NCBI GenBank assembly: GCA_033763795.1
Contig: JANRJV010000004.1
Span: 30,323 to 94,322, forward strand
Direction: 5' to 3'
Source of the DNA: JAEUIV01 sp033763795
Lineage (GTDB): Bacteria > Planctomycetota > Phycisphaerae > Phycisphaerales > UBA1924
DNA: 64,000 bases
Position 1 is the first letter of the stretch. Each line of letters starts with the position of its first letter. The notes under the pieces were generated by a model that ran no database searches, had not been told where the DNA came from, and was given only the letters and a program-made list of their open reading frames with translations. The position numbers and the translations under genes were made by a program. Below are positions 1-9,138 of the stretch, piece by piece.

Positions 1-481
1 CGCCGATCTTGGCCCGGGGAACAAGGTGCGTGACGTCGTCCATCAGCCCCGTGAACATGATGGCGAACATGCCCACGAGCACCGAGACGGGGACCGGCTT
101 CTGCTCGAACTGCGAGCGGTGCTCATCGATCAGGCTGATGACCTTGCCGCTGATCACCAGGTCCGGCGCCACGAACGAGAAGACGATCGCGGCGAGCATG
201 CCGATGAACACCGCGACGCCGCCCAGGTACGCGACGGGCACGCGGTGGATCTTGCGCGCTTCGCTGGGCCGATCGATGATGCCGTTCTGGATCGCCAGGC
301 GGCGCATGATGGGTGTGGACAGAAGCGTCACGACGAACGCGACGATGAAGACCCCCAGGTAGCCGTGGAAGATGTCCAGCCGCGTCTCGCCCCGGAGCAG
401 CGGCGCGGCGGCATCCACCTCGCCCGTCGTCAGCGGCGAAACCCCGGTCTGGGCGAGATGGAAGCAGAGCGTGGCGAGCAT
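1..481 (-). CDS. WecA/MraY-family undecaprenyl-phosphate glycosyl-1-phosphate transferase, partial (C-terminus beyond window)
   Basis: The reading frame runs uninterrupted from an ATG at 481 to the left edge (160 residues). Visible are a membrane segment GYLGVFIVAFVVTLLSTPIM, then IHRVPVAYLGGVAVFIGML, which matches the conserved P-x-x-GG-x-x-I/F stretch of WecA/TagO/RgpG enzymes, and further on FTGLMDDVTHLVPRAKIG, the Asp-rich G-x-x-DD motif that holds Mg2+ and the UDP-sugar phosphate. The family transfers a sugar-1-phosphate to undecaprenyl phosphate at the inner membrane to start glycan synthesis. It is the last visible gene of the exopolysaccharide operon. Sugar specificity cannot be told, and the catalytic C-terminal half is missing from the window. 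Confidence 0.85.
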   Translation of the reverse strand, partial: MLATLCFHLAQTGVSPLTTGEVDAAAPLLRGETRLDIFHGYLGVFIVAFVVTLLSTPIMRRLAIQNGIIDRPSEARKIHRVPVAYLGGVAVFIGMLAAIVFSFVAPDLVISGKVISLIDEHRSQFEQKPVPVSVLVGMFAIMFTGLMDDVTHLVPRAKIG

Positions 482-574
482 CGGGGCTGAGGGCGACCTC
501 GAGCGGTCGGGGGGTTTCCTGGGTCGGGTCGGAAAGCAGTTCGGGCGGCGTACTCAGCCCGGGAATATCTCCGG

Positions 575-1612
575 TCATTCATCGGCCTGTCGCCACCCCA
601 TCCCGCGCGCGATGTCACGGATCGTCTCCTCCAGACGGATCCGGGGCTCGAACCCGATCGCTTCCCGAATACGCCCGAGATCGGGGCGGCGCTGGCGAAG
701 GTCTTCGAACCCTGGGGCGTACGCACGATCATACGAAATGATCGCCGGTTCCATCGGTTTCCCGAGCGTGCGGCACACGAGCCGCGCCAGCTCCAGGATC
801 GAGATGGGCTCGTCCGACCCCACGTTGAACACCCGGCCCCAGCATCGGGGCGTCCGGACCATCCGGGGCAGCGCCGGGGCGACGTCGCGGACGTCGCAGA
901 AACAGCGCGATTGCCCGCCGTCGCCGTACACCTCGGGCGGCCGCCCGGCCAGCACGCGCGAGACGAAGCTGGGCAGCACCATCCCGTAGTCGCCCACCTG
1001 CCTGGGGCCCACCGTGTTGAAGAACCTTGCCACCGTCACGCGCAGACCCGTCTGCTGATGGTGCGCGAGCGCCAGGTGCTCGTCGATCGCCTTGCTGCAC
1101 GCGTAGGACCAGCGGAGCGCGACCGTCGGACCGATAACGCAGTCGTCGTCCTCACAAAAAGGCGAGCGGGCGCTCTTGCCGTAGACCTCCGAGCTGGAGG
1201 CGACCAGCACCGCGGGCCCGTCGCCCCCGCGCCGCGCGCGTCCGGCGGAGGCGAAGCGCAGCAGCGCCGCCGTCTCGTGGACGTTGGTCTCGATCGATTC
1301 GATCGGGCGCTCGATGATCCGCCGGACCCCGACCGCGGCGGCCAGGTGATAGATCTCGTCGAACGCGGGTTCGTCGGTGAGCGCGGGCAGGGCGCGCGAG
1401 AGCTCCGAGACGATGAGCCGGGCGCGCGGCGACGCCGCCAGGTTCTCCCGCCGACCGGTCGAGAGGTCGTCGACGACGGTGACGTCGCAGCCCTGGGCCA
1501 GCAGCCGCTCGACGAGGTGCGAGCCGATGAAGCCCGCGCCGCCCGTCACGAGGCAGCGGGCCGGGGGGCGGGGCTCGGCGTTCGGGCCGCTGTTCAAGGT
1601 CGGCGCGTCCAT
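575..1612 (-). CDS. NAD-dependent sugar epimerase/dehydratase (extended SDR)
   Basis: This 345-residue protein has the extended short-chain dehydrogenase fold. The Rossmann glycine motif TGGAGFIGS lies near residues 23-31, the acidic NAD-ribose contact follows as VVDDLS near 47-51, and the catalytic triad is Ser in VASSSEVYG near 138-145 and Tyr170/Lys174 in SYACSK. The late segment RVFNVGSDEPISI is typical of UDP-sugar epimerases and UDP-glucuronate decarboxylases. It probably makes a nucleotide sugar for the polymer assembled by the neighbouring genes. Only about 20 bp separate it from the upstream co-polymerase gene, so they are likely co-transcribed. Whether it is a 4-epimerase, decarboxylase or dehydratase is not settled by these motifs. 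Confidence 0.88.
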   Translation of the reverse strand: MDAPTLNSGPNAEPRPPARCLVTGGAGFIGSHLVERLLAQGCDVTVVDDLSTGRRENLAASPRARLIVSELSRALPALTDEPAFDEIYHLAAAVGVRRIIERPIESIETNVHETAALLRFASAGRARRGGDGPAVLVASSSEVYGKSARSPFCEDDDCVIGPTVALRWSYACSKAIDEHLALAHHQQTGLRVTVARFFNTVGPRQVGDYGMVLPSFVSRVLAGRPPEVYGDGGQSRCFCDVRDVAPALPRMVRTPRCWGRVFNVGSDEPISILELARLVCRTLGKPMEPAIISYDRAYAPGFEDLRQRRPDLGRIREAIGFEPRIRLEETIRDIARGMGWRQADE

Positions 1613-1633
1613 ATCCGCGGGGAGCGGGACCGA

Positions 1634-3940
1634 TCAGGTCGACGCGGAGCCGTTGTCCGACGCGGCCTCGCCGGCGGCCTTCTCCTTGGCCCTCTCCTTG
1701 GCGTTGCGGCGGCCTTCGGCGCCCTCGCCCCGCTCACGTCCGTAGGCGTGGGTGACCTGGAAGTTGCGCTTGAAGTACCCGCCCGCCGAGGCGCGGAGCC
1801 CGTTGACGACGACGCCCAGGAACTCGGCGCCCGAGTCGGAAAGCTGGTTGCGCAGGCGGACGATCAGGCCGCGCTTCTCCGCAAACGTGCGCACGACCAG
1901 CACGACCGAATCGCAGTGCGTGGCGAGCGACGCGGCGTCGCCCGCGACGACGGCGGGCGTGGCGTCGACGAGGACCATGTCGAACTTCTCGCGGGCCTGG
2001 CGCATGATGCCCGCCATCGCGGGAGTCGTGAATCGCTCGAAAACTGGGACGTCGCGCCGGCCGCAGGGCAGCAGCCACACGTTCGCCACCGACGTGGTGC
2101 GGACGGCGTCCTCGAAGGTCACGCCGCCCATCAGCAGGTCGGCCAGGCCCGGCTTGTCCGGCGCGCCCAGCAGCCCGTGGAGCGAGGGCCGGCGGAGGTT
2201 CGCGTCGATGACGAGCACGCGCATGTCAACCGCCGCCATGTTCGCGGCGAGATTGGAGATGATCGTCGTGGCGCCCGAGCCGGGCAGGCCGCTGACGACC
2301 ATGACGGACTTGAGCCCGCGCCCGGCGGTCTCCTTGCACAGGGAGATCCTCAGCTGGCGGATGCTCTCGGCGATGGCGCCCGTGGGCCTGTCGCGCACGG
2401 CGGTCTCGACGCGCTCGGGCTGCGAGGGGTCCATCGAGACGTCGGGCACGACGCCCAGGACGCGGGTCCTGGGGATCAGGGCGATGTCGTGCGGGCCGCG
2501 CACGCGCTGCTCGCGGATCTCGCGGAGAGCGATGATGCCCACGGTCGCGCCGAGCACCAGGATCACACCGATCGCGGTCATGGGGATCAGCTTGGGGAAG
2601 GCCATCTCGTCGGGGATCTCGCCGCGCGAGAGGACGCGGACGCGCACGCCGCGCTGCAGGAGCAGGCGGGCGTCGGCGACGTTCTTCTCCATCTCGGCCT
2701 TCTTGGCGAGCTTCTCGGAGCGTTCGGCGGCGAAGTTCTCGTAGTCCTTCAGAGCGTCGGTGACGTCCTCGAGGGTGGTCTTGGCGGCGGCGAGGCGCGT
2801 CTCGGCCTGCTCGACGTTGGCCGTCAGGTTCCGCACGCTGTTGCGCAGGTTCTCGATGACCGTCATGAACGCTTCGCGCATGAGGTCCTCGACGAGCTTG
2901 TCGCGTTCGGCCTGCTCGGCGGCGAGCCGCTCGAGCAGCAGCCTGACCTCGCGGTGGTTCTCGCCGAAACGCTCACGCTGGGCGCGGATCGCGGACTTGA
3001 GGGCCGCCACCGACGCGTCGCGCTCCATGACGATGGGGCGGCGCTCGACCTCGTCGCGGACCGCCTCGGGGTAGACCGTCCCCGAGGGGTTGTTGAGCTG
3101 CAACTCGTACCCCTTGAGCTGCTCTTCCGTGAGGATCTTCTCCTCGCGGGCCTTGACCAGCGCGGGCTGGAGGTTCTGGACCTCGTTGTACGCGACGGTC
3201 GATTCCTGCCGGAGCGACGTCAGCTGCTTGGCGCTCAGCAGCGCCTCCATGCGCTGGTCGATCGATTCGATGTCCTTGGCCAGGTCGCGCACCACGCCCT
3301 CGAACTGCTCGATGCGGTCGCGCTCGTCCTTGCCCGAGCGGTCGCCCGCGTCGCTCATGTACACGTCGCTGATCGAGTTGACGATGTTCGGGGCGTCGTC
3401 GCGCGAGGGGGTGCCCACGCGGAGCTGGATGATGCTGGTGTCGGGGATCACGCGGGCGCTGACGATCTTCCGCAGCTTGCGCAGCGCACGGGGGCGGTCC
3501 AGCTCGCCCGCGGCGTCCATGTACTTCTTGGCCCACTGCGTGTTCTTGACCTCGCGCTCCTCCAGGGCCTTGCTGAGGATGGTGTCCGACTTCATGATGC
3601 GCGCCTGCGTGTTCATGAAGGCGTCCTGCTCGTCCTGATCGCTGCCCGCGGCGCCGTAGATCGAGTCCGTCGCGGTGGTCGCCAGACGCCGGACCTCGTA
3701 CGTCACCTCCGCGTCCCAGCGGGGGAAGGTGCGCGCCAGCCCGAAGTAAGACCCCACCCCCACCACCGTCCCCACGATCATCGCCGCCACCAGCCACGGG
3801 TAGTACTGCTGCAGCAGCTTCATCGGGTCCAGCGCCGCCAGCGCGCTGGGGGCCGAGACGGGCGCCTGCCCCGAGGCCGGTTTGCGCGCCGGCACACCGC
3901 CGGTCGAAGGGGGAGCGCTGGGGGTTGTGGTGCTGGACAT
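1634..3940 (-). CDS. Wzz/Wzc-like polysaccharide co-polymerase with degenerate BY-kinase domain
   Basis: The start chosen is ATG 3940, preceded by AGGAG nine bases upstream, giving 768 residues. A first membrane helix (PWLVAAMIVGTVVGVGSYFG, near 48-68) is followed by a large coiled-coil-rich periplasmic region, a second helix (LIPMTAIGVILVLGATVGII) and a cytoplasmic ATPase-like domain. This is the layout of Wzc/BY tyrosine kinases that control chain length and export. The Walker A' motif (VLVIDANLRRP) and a Walker B-like segment (FDMVLVDATPA) are present, but the P-loop reads SGLPGSGATT: the nucleotide-binding lysine is replaced by alanine. The C-terminus has no tyrosine cluster. It may therefore act as a structural co-polymerase rather than a kinase. 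The gene sits between the TPR and epimerase genes of the same strand. Confidence 0.85.
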   Translation of the reverse strand: MSSTTTPSAPPSTGGVPARKPASGQAPVSAPSALAALDPMKLLQQYYPWLVAAMIVGTVVGVGSYFGLARTFPRWDAEVTYEVRRLATTATDSIYGAAGSDQDEQDAFMNTQARIMKSDTILSKALEEREVKNTQWAKKYMDAAGELDRPRALRKLRKIVSARVIPDTSIIQLRVGTPSRDDAPNIVNSISDVYMSDAGDRSGKDERDRIEQFEGVVRDLAKDIESIDQRMEALLSAKQLTSLRQESTVAYNEVQNLQPALVKAREEKILTEEQLKGYELQLNNPSGTVYPEAVRDEVERRPIVMERDASVAALKSAIRAQRERFGENHREVRLLLERLAAEQAERDKLVEDLMREAFMTVIENLRNSVRNLTANVEQAETRLAAAKTTLEDVTDALKDYENFAAERSEKLAKKAEMEKNVADARLLLQRGVRVRVLSRGEIPDEMAFPKLIPMTAIGVILVLGATVGIIALREIREQRVRGPHDIALIPRTRVLGVVPDVSMDPSQPERVETAVRDRPTGAIAESIRQLRISLCKETAGRGLKSVMVVSGLPGSGATTIISNLAANMAAVDMRVLVIDANLRRPSLHGLLGAPDKPGLADLLMGGVTFEDAVRTTSVANVWLLPCGRRDVPVFERFTTPAMAGIMRQAREKFDMVLVDATPAVVAGDAASLATHCDSVVLVVRTFAEKRGLIVRLRNQLSDSGAEFLGVVVNGLRASAGGYFKRNFQVTHAYGRERGEGAEGRRNAKERAKEKAAGEAASDNGSAST

Positions 3941-4190
3941 GACGACTGACTCCTGCTGAGGACCCCGCGCGAACCGCCTCCGCGCAAGGGAAACCCTCGT
4001 CTCCTCCGGCGACACTTCCGCCGGCTCTCTCGATCTCTGGGCAGCTCCGGGTCTGTGCGGACCCTGGCGACAAACTACCCGATCCGCCCGATCCATACGC
4101 CCGCACCCGACAGTGCGTTCGCGGAGATCCGGACCTGATCAGCGAAACCAAACACATACCAACCAGCGCCCGGCGGCAGCGCCGGACGCC

Positions 4191-4209
4191 CGATGCCCCG
4201 GTGGCATCG
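4191..4209 (-). terminator. Stem-loop just after the TPR gene (weak or no T-tract)
   Basis: A perfect 7-bp inverted repeat (CGATGCC / GGCATCG) with a 5-base loop lies directly after the TPR stop codon in the 271-bp gap before the co-polymerase gene. There is no T-run after it, so it may be an RNA-processing or stability hairpin inside the operon rather than a true terminator. Confidence 0.35.
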
Positions 4210-4211
4210 GC

Positions 4212-7200
4212 TTATTCGAGGGCCTTCCGGAGCGAATCAAGCTGCTCCTTGTAGTCGTCGAGTTCGTCCGAGCGGGCGCTATCGCTGGCGGAGATCGCCT
4301 CGCGGAGCGACCGCCGGGCCGAGGACTTGTCGTCGGCGGCCAGCTGGGCCAGCCCCAGGTGCAGGTTGCCCACGAACCGCTCCTCGGGGTCGCGGGCGGT
4401 CTCGACCGCGCGGGTGAGGATCTCGACGGCCTTGGCGTAGTTCTTCAGCTTGTAGTGGGTCCAGCCCAGGGTATCCAGGATGGTGGAGGAGTTAGGCCGA
4501 AGCGCCGCCGCCTTCTCGGCGTAGGGCAGGCCCGTGGTCGGGTCCCCCAACTGGGCGACGAGGGTGTACGCGAGGTTGTTGGCCATTTCGAGGTACGCCG
4601 GGTTGGCCGTGCCGTTGGGCTGGGCTTCCATCAGCTCGATGGCCTTGCGGGCGGAGTCCACGGACTCCTTGAACGCCTTATTGGCGTACTGCGAGGTGCT
4701 GAGCGCCCGGTAGACCTCGATGCGGGCCGTCTCGTCCAGGTCCTGGGCGAGGAGCTTGTTGAGCTCGCCCTCGAGCAGCGCGGCGGGGTCCACGCCGCGG
4801 CGGGAGCTGATGACGATCGTCTGGAGGAACGGGCTCAGCCCGCCGCCGGACTTGGCGCGAGTCTGCAGCCAGCGGACGGCCTCTTCGGGCTTACCGCCCT
4901 TGAGCGTCGTCAGCTGGTCCATGAAGCGCATCGAGCGCTCCGAGCTCCCGCCCACGATCGACATCGCCTCGGACAGGTGCTTCTCGGAGAGGTCCTCCTG
5001 CCCCGTGTAGGCCCGGGCCCGCGCGCGGAGCATCACGTCGAACAGCGGGTCGCGCTCGTAGCGCCAGCGCTCGGACTCGGGGGCCGCGGCGGCCTTCTGC
5101 TGCGCGTCGGCGATGGTCTTGTCGATCTCCGGGATGAGCTGCTGGACGCGCCGGCGGTCGGGGTTGACGCCCGGGCGCAGGAGCATGTCGAGCAGGACCA
5201 CGCCGTTCACGGGGTCGGGCTCGGCCTTGTAGTAGCGCTCCAGGAGGTCGGCCGCTTCCTTGTAGCGGTCGATCCCGCGCTGGCCCAGGAAGTTGGCCCC
5301 CATGCGGAGCCACTTGGTCTCCGTGGGCCGCGCCTCGACGGTGCGGAGCAGCTCCGTCTGCATCTCGGCGATCTTCCCGTTCATCGCCAGGTCCTTGACG
5401 AGCGCGAAGCGCAGGTCGTCGTTGGTCGGGTTCGCGTCGACGGCGGAGCGCAGCGTCGCGGTCGCCTGATCGTTGCGGCCCAGCTCGCGGAGCAGCGAGT
5501 AACGCTGCGTCCACGCCGTCACCTGCGCCGGGCGGAGCTTCGTGACCTGCTCGAGGTCCTGCAGGATGTCGGGGACGAGGCTGTCGCGGACGCTCTTTTC
5601 CTTGGCGTCCATGTTGAACAGGGCGCGCTGGAAGTAGGAGTTGGGGTTGCTGGGGTTCGCGGTGACCGCGCGGTCGTAGTACTGCCGGGCCGCGCGACGG
5701 TCGTCCTTGCCCGCGGCGATGGCGCCCTGGAGCAGCAGCACCTGCAGATCGTCGGGCTCGGTCCTGGCGAGTTCGCTCACGAGACGGCTCGCGTCGTCGT
5801 AGCGCTGCAGGCGGAGGTAGACCTCCGACATGCGCTTGCGCAGGATGCTCAGCTGCGCGGGGTCGGTCGTGACCTTCAGAACCTCCTCGTAATGCTTCAC
5901 GGCCTCGGCGAGAGCGGAGTTGGCCTGCTCACGCAGCTTCTGGCCCAGACCCTGCACGTCCGCGGCTTCGACGCCCTCGGCGGTCGCCGACTGCTGCGAC
6001 AGGTTCGTGCCGATGTCGAAGTTCAGGTCGCCCAGCGCGCGGTCGGCCTGCCGGAGCGTGGGGTCCTGCGTCTGCTGGGCCTGGCGCATGGCCGCCATGG
6101 CCTCTTCGACGCGGTTGCGCTTGCGCAGGTAGTCGGCGTAGGCGAGATACGCCGTCGTGCTGGCGGCGGGATCGAGCCCCTTGGCGATGTAGTCCTGGAA
6201 GGCCTTGGCCCCGCCGTCGATGTCGCCCTGAGCCGACAGCGTCTCGGCGCGGAGCGACGCCACGACCAGCGGGTTGATCCCCTCGACCTTGGAGAGCTGT
6301 TCGAGGGCGGCGTTGGCCTCGTCGAACTTCTTCTCGAGCGTGAGGAGCTGCGCCAGGGCCGCGAGGTTCGGGCCGTTCTGCGGGTCGGCGGTCGCCATCT
6401 CCTTGCGGGCCGCCAGGGCGCGGCCGCGGTCGCCGTACTGCGCTTCGAGGCCCATCCACAGCGCCACGAGCTCGCGGTTGGCGGGGTGGAAGCGCAGGAT
6501 GCCCTCCTCGGGCGAGATCACCTTCAGCGCCTCGGCGCCGCGGTTGCTCTGGATCAGGACCTCCGCGTAATCGCGGGCGATGGACACGTCGTCCGGCTTG
6601 CCCTCGTAGGAGCGCTTGAACGCCTCGATCGCTTCGGGCAGGCGCCCGGCCGCCTTGTACGACTGGGCCAGCAGCTTGCGGGCCGTCGGGTTGAACGGGA
6701 CGCGCTTCACCGCCGTCTCGAAGGTCGACACGGCCGCGGCCAGCTTCTCGGGCCTGTCCGCGCCTTCGACCAGTTCCAGTCGGCCCTGGTACAGCAGCCC
6801 GCCCAGCTGATCCACGTCCAGCTTGGCCGCCTGCTGCGCGATCGCCTGGGCCTTCGTGTAATCCCTGCGGTTGAGCGCGACGACGAACGCCATGTCGATC
6901 ACCCGCGGATCGTCGGGCGCCAGGCGCTCGGCCTCGGACAGAGCCTTCTGCGCCTCCTCCGTGCGCCCGGCCTGCAGGAACACGTTGAACCGCTCGAGCT
7001 CCTTTATCCCGGGCGGCAGGTCGGACTGCTCAACGATCGTGAGCGCCGCCTCGACCGGGTCCTTGATCTTGAGCTGCGTCAGGGCCTGCTTCACGAACTG
7101 ATCGTCGGGCGCCTTCTTCTGCAGCGCTTCCAGGCGGGCGATCGCGTCCTCGCGCCGCCCCTCGCGGATGTCGAGCTGGACGATCTCGTTGATCAGACGC

Positions 7201-8996
7201 CGGTCCTCGGGGTGGCTCTTGAGCAGCGCCTCGATCCGGTCGCGGGCGCCGGCGAGGTTGCCCTCGTCGCGCATCTTCCGCGCGCCGATCACGCCCGCCA
7301 CGATGGGGTCCAGCGTTGCGTCGCCCTCGGTGCCCCCCGACATCATGGCGCGGATGCTGGAGACGCGCTCCTGATACTGCGCGTTGTCGGCGTCGACCTT
7401 CAGGGCCGCCTGGTACGACTGCAGCGCGTCCTCGAAGCGTCCCATGCGGATGTAGACCTCGCCCAGCGTGGCGTTGGTCCACGCGAGCGTCGGGGCCGCG
7501 TCGCGCATCTCCTGGAGGACGAGCCGGGCCTCCCCGTAGTTCCCCTGTGCGACGAGCGCCTGCGCGAGGATCTGGAGAACCTCCAGCGAGCGGGCCCCCG
7601 CGTCCGTGCCGCGGGAGCTGTCGCGCAGCTCCGAGAGCCTGGCGACGGTCTCGTCGTAGCGCTTCTCGGCGAAGGCGATCTTCGCGTCGCGGAGCAGCAG
7701 CTGCTCCTTGCCGCGGACGCCGGCGAGCTGATAGAGCTGCTCGCGGTAGGCCTTGGCGCGCGTCAGGGCCGCGGCCCGCGCCTCGTCCGTGTCGGCGTCG
7801 TTCCACTGCGAGATGGCGCAGTCGATCTGGAACGCCATCGCCGACATGCGCTGGCTGGGCAGGACGAGACCCTCGAGGCTGACGGGCAGGTCCGGCAGGT
7901 CGATGACCTTCTGGAACTGGGCGATGGCCTCCTCGAGCTTGCCGCCCTGCTGGAGCAGCACGCCCTTGTTCATCATCAGGCCCGCGTCGGTCGGGCGGTT
8001 CTGCAGGGCGCGCTCGACCACCGCCGTCAGCCCCGGGATGGCTTCCTTCCCGGCGACGCGGATGACCGTCGCGACCAGCCGCTCGACGTGCTCGGTGGGC
8101 ACCTTGGCGGGGTCCGCCGCGAGGGTGATGTCGACCAGCTTCATGGCGTCGGCGTTGAGCGACTCGATGATCTTCAGCCGCTCCTCGTTGTTCTGCACGA
8201 TGCGCAGCCGGTCGCTCTGGTTGGCCGCGAACGCCGCCAGCGCCGCCTCGGGCGAGTCGGGCATGTCGGCGATGAGCTTGTCCGTCAGCTCGCGGGCCTT
8301 GAGCCGGGGCGCTTCCTCGAGGTCGGGGCGGCGGTCGCCGCGGAAGCGCTCGGCCTCGGAGAGATACCAGCGGATCTGCGCGATGCGGCTGGTCAGGTCT
8401 GCCGGGTTGGCGGCGATGGCGCTCTCCAGGTCCTTGAGGGCCTGGTTGCGGTCCTCCTCCTCGACGGTCAGGAGGGTCATGCGGTCGGCCTGGGCCGCGC
8501 CGCGGATCGCCGCGACCTTCTTGGTGATCGGGTCGTCGGGGTCGAGGTCGCGCAGCCGCTCGGTGGCCTCGGCGATGATGAGCTCGAGCCCCTGGCGCGA
8601 GAGCGTGGCGGCGCGCACGAAGCGGTCGATCTCCGAGACGTAGTCGAGCTGGGCCTGCGGGTCCGAAGCGCGGAGGACCGCGATCTTGCGCAGGATGTTG
8701 CGGTAGAAGGTGTACTCGTTCTCGTAGCGGGCCCGGTTGTCGGGCGTCACCTTGAGCAGCGTGTCCTTCCACTTCTGGAGCCACTCGAGGTTGTTGTTGT
8801 CCTTGCCGACGGCGCGCTCGTAGAGCTTGGCCGCCTGCTGGTAGTCGCCGGCCGCCGCGAGCGCGTCGCCCTTGGTCACCCAGCGCTGCGCCCGGCCCGA
8901 GAGCACGCTGTACGCCGCCACAACCGCGCCGCTCAGCAGCACGAGGAGCACGGCCGACAGAATCACCAGGAACTTCATGTTCGCGCGCGACGCCAT
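4212..8996 (-). CDS. Giant membrane-anchored TPR-repeat protein of the EPS/exosortase locus
   Basis: This 1594-residue protein starts MASRANMKFLVILSAVLL, giving one N-terminal membrane helix (about residues 8-28) and no lipobox. The rest is almost wholly tetratricopeptide-type repeats, for example GDALAAAGDYQQAAKLYERA near the start, LGEVYIRMGRFEDALQSYQ mid-way and ILDTLGWTHYKLKNYAKAVE near the end. TPR arrays are protein-protein scaffolds; large TPR proteins (PrsT-like) are regular companions of exosortase-linked exopolysaccharide loci, and TPR proteins such as AlgK and PelB organise export machines in other systems. Placement directly downstream of epsI and upstream of the co-polymerase supports a periplasmic scaffold role. 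The specific partner is unknown. Confidence 0.85.
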   Translation of the reverse strand: MASRANMKFLVILSAVLLVLLSGAVVAAYSVLSGRAQRWVTKGDALAAAGDYQQAAKLYERAVGKDNNNLEWLQKWKDTLLKVTPDNRARYENEYTFYRNILRKIAVLRASDPQAQLDYVSEIDRFVRAATLSRQGLELIIAEATERLRDLDPDDPITKKVAAIRGAAQADRMTLLTVEEEDRNQALKDLESAIAANPADLTSRIAQIRWYLSEAERFRGDRRPDLEEAPRLKARELTDKLIADMPDSPEAALAAFAANQSDRLRIVQNNEERLKIIESLNADAMKLVDITLAADPAKVPTEHVERLVATVIRVAGKEAIPGLTAVVERALQNRPTDAGLMMNKGVLLQQGGKLEEAIAQFQKVIDLPDLPVSLEGLVLPSQRMSAMAFQIDCAISQWNDADTDEARAAALTRAKAYREQLYQLAGVRGKEQLLLRDAKIAFAEKRYDETVARLSELRDSSRGTDAGARSLEVLQILAQALVAQGNYGEARLVLQEMRDAAPTLAWTNATLGEVYIRMGRFEDALQSYQAALKVDADNAQYQERVSSIRAMMSGGTEGDATLDPIVAGVIGARKMRDEGNLAGARDRIEALLKSHPEDRRLINEIVQLDIREGRREDAIARLEALQKKAPDDQFVKQALTQLKIKDPVEAALTIVEQSDLPPGIKELERFNVFLQAGRTEEAQKALSEAERLAPDDPRVIDMAFVVALNRRDYTKAQAIAQQAAKLDVDQLGGLLYQGRLELVEGADRPEKLAAAVSTFETAVKRVPFNPTARKLLAQSYKAAGRLPEAIEAFKRSYEGKPDDVSIARDYAEVLIQSNRGAEALKVISPEEGILRFHPANRELVALWMGLEAQYGDRGRALAARKEMATADPQNGPNLAALAQLLTLEKKFDEANAALEQLSKVEGINPLVVASLRAETLSAQGDIDGGAKAFQDYIAKGLDPAASTTAYLAYADYLRKRNRVEEAMAAMRQAQQTQDPTLRQADRALGDLNFDIGTNLSQQSATAEGVEAADVQGLGQKLREQANSALAEAVKHYEEVLKVTTDPAQLSILRKRMSEVYLRLQRYDDASRLVSELARTEPDDLQVLLLQGAIAAGKDDRRAARQYYDRAVTANPSNPNSYFQRALFNMDAKEKSVRDSLVPDILQDLEQVTKLRPAQVTAWTQRYSLLRELGRNDQATATLRSAVDANPTNDDLRFALVKDLAMNGKIAEMQTELLRTVEARPTETKWLRMGANFLGQRGIDRYKEAADLLERYYKAEPDPVNGVVLLDMLLRPGVNPDRRRVQQLIPEIDKTIADAQQKAAAAPESERWRYERDPLFDVMLRARARAYTGQEDLSEKHLSEAMSIVGGSSERSMRFMDQLTTLKGGKPEEAVRWLQTRAKSGGGLSPFLQTIVISSRRGVDPAALLEGELNKLLAQDLDETARIEVYRALSTSQYANKAFKESVDSARKAIELMEAQPNGTANPAYLEMANNLAYTLVAQLGDPTTGLPYAEKAAALRPNSSTILDTLGWTHYKLKNYAKAVEILTRAVETARDPEERFVGNLHLGLAQLAADDKSSARRSLREAISASDSARSDELDDYKEQLDSLRKALE

Positions 8997-9138
8997 TTCT
9001 CAACCTTTCAAAGCCGTCGGCCGCTCCGGGGAGACGCGCCCCCCGACCGCCGACACTTGTGTGTGCTGCCTCGCCCGGGCGCTGCCGCCCGGGACGACCT
9101 CCTGCATCTTCCGTCCGCCCAGCCCCACGCCGCGCGGC

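Noticed and set aside
911..3949. Very long plus-strand open frame (about 1000 codons) opposite the epimerase and co-polymerase genes
   Set aside because: It mirrors the minus-strand genes codon for codon in the GC-rich third positions; its product is Arg/Val/Asp/Gly-rich without motifs, while the minus strand encodes recognisable families.
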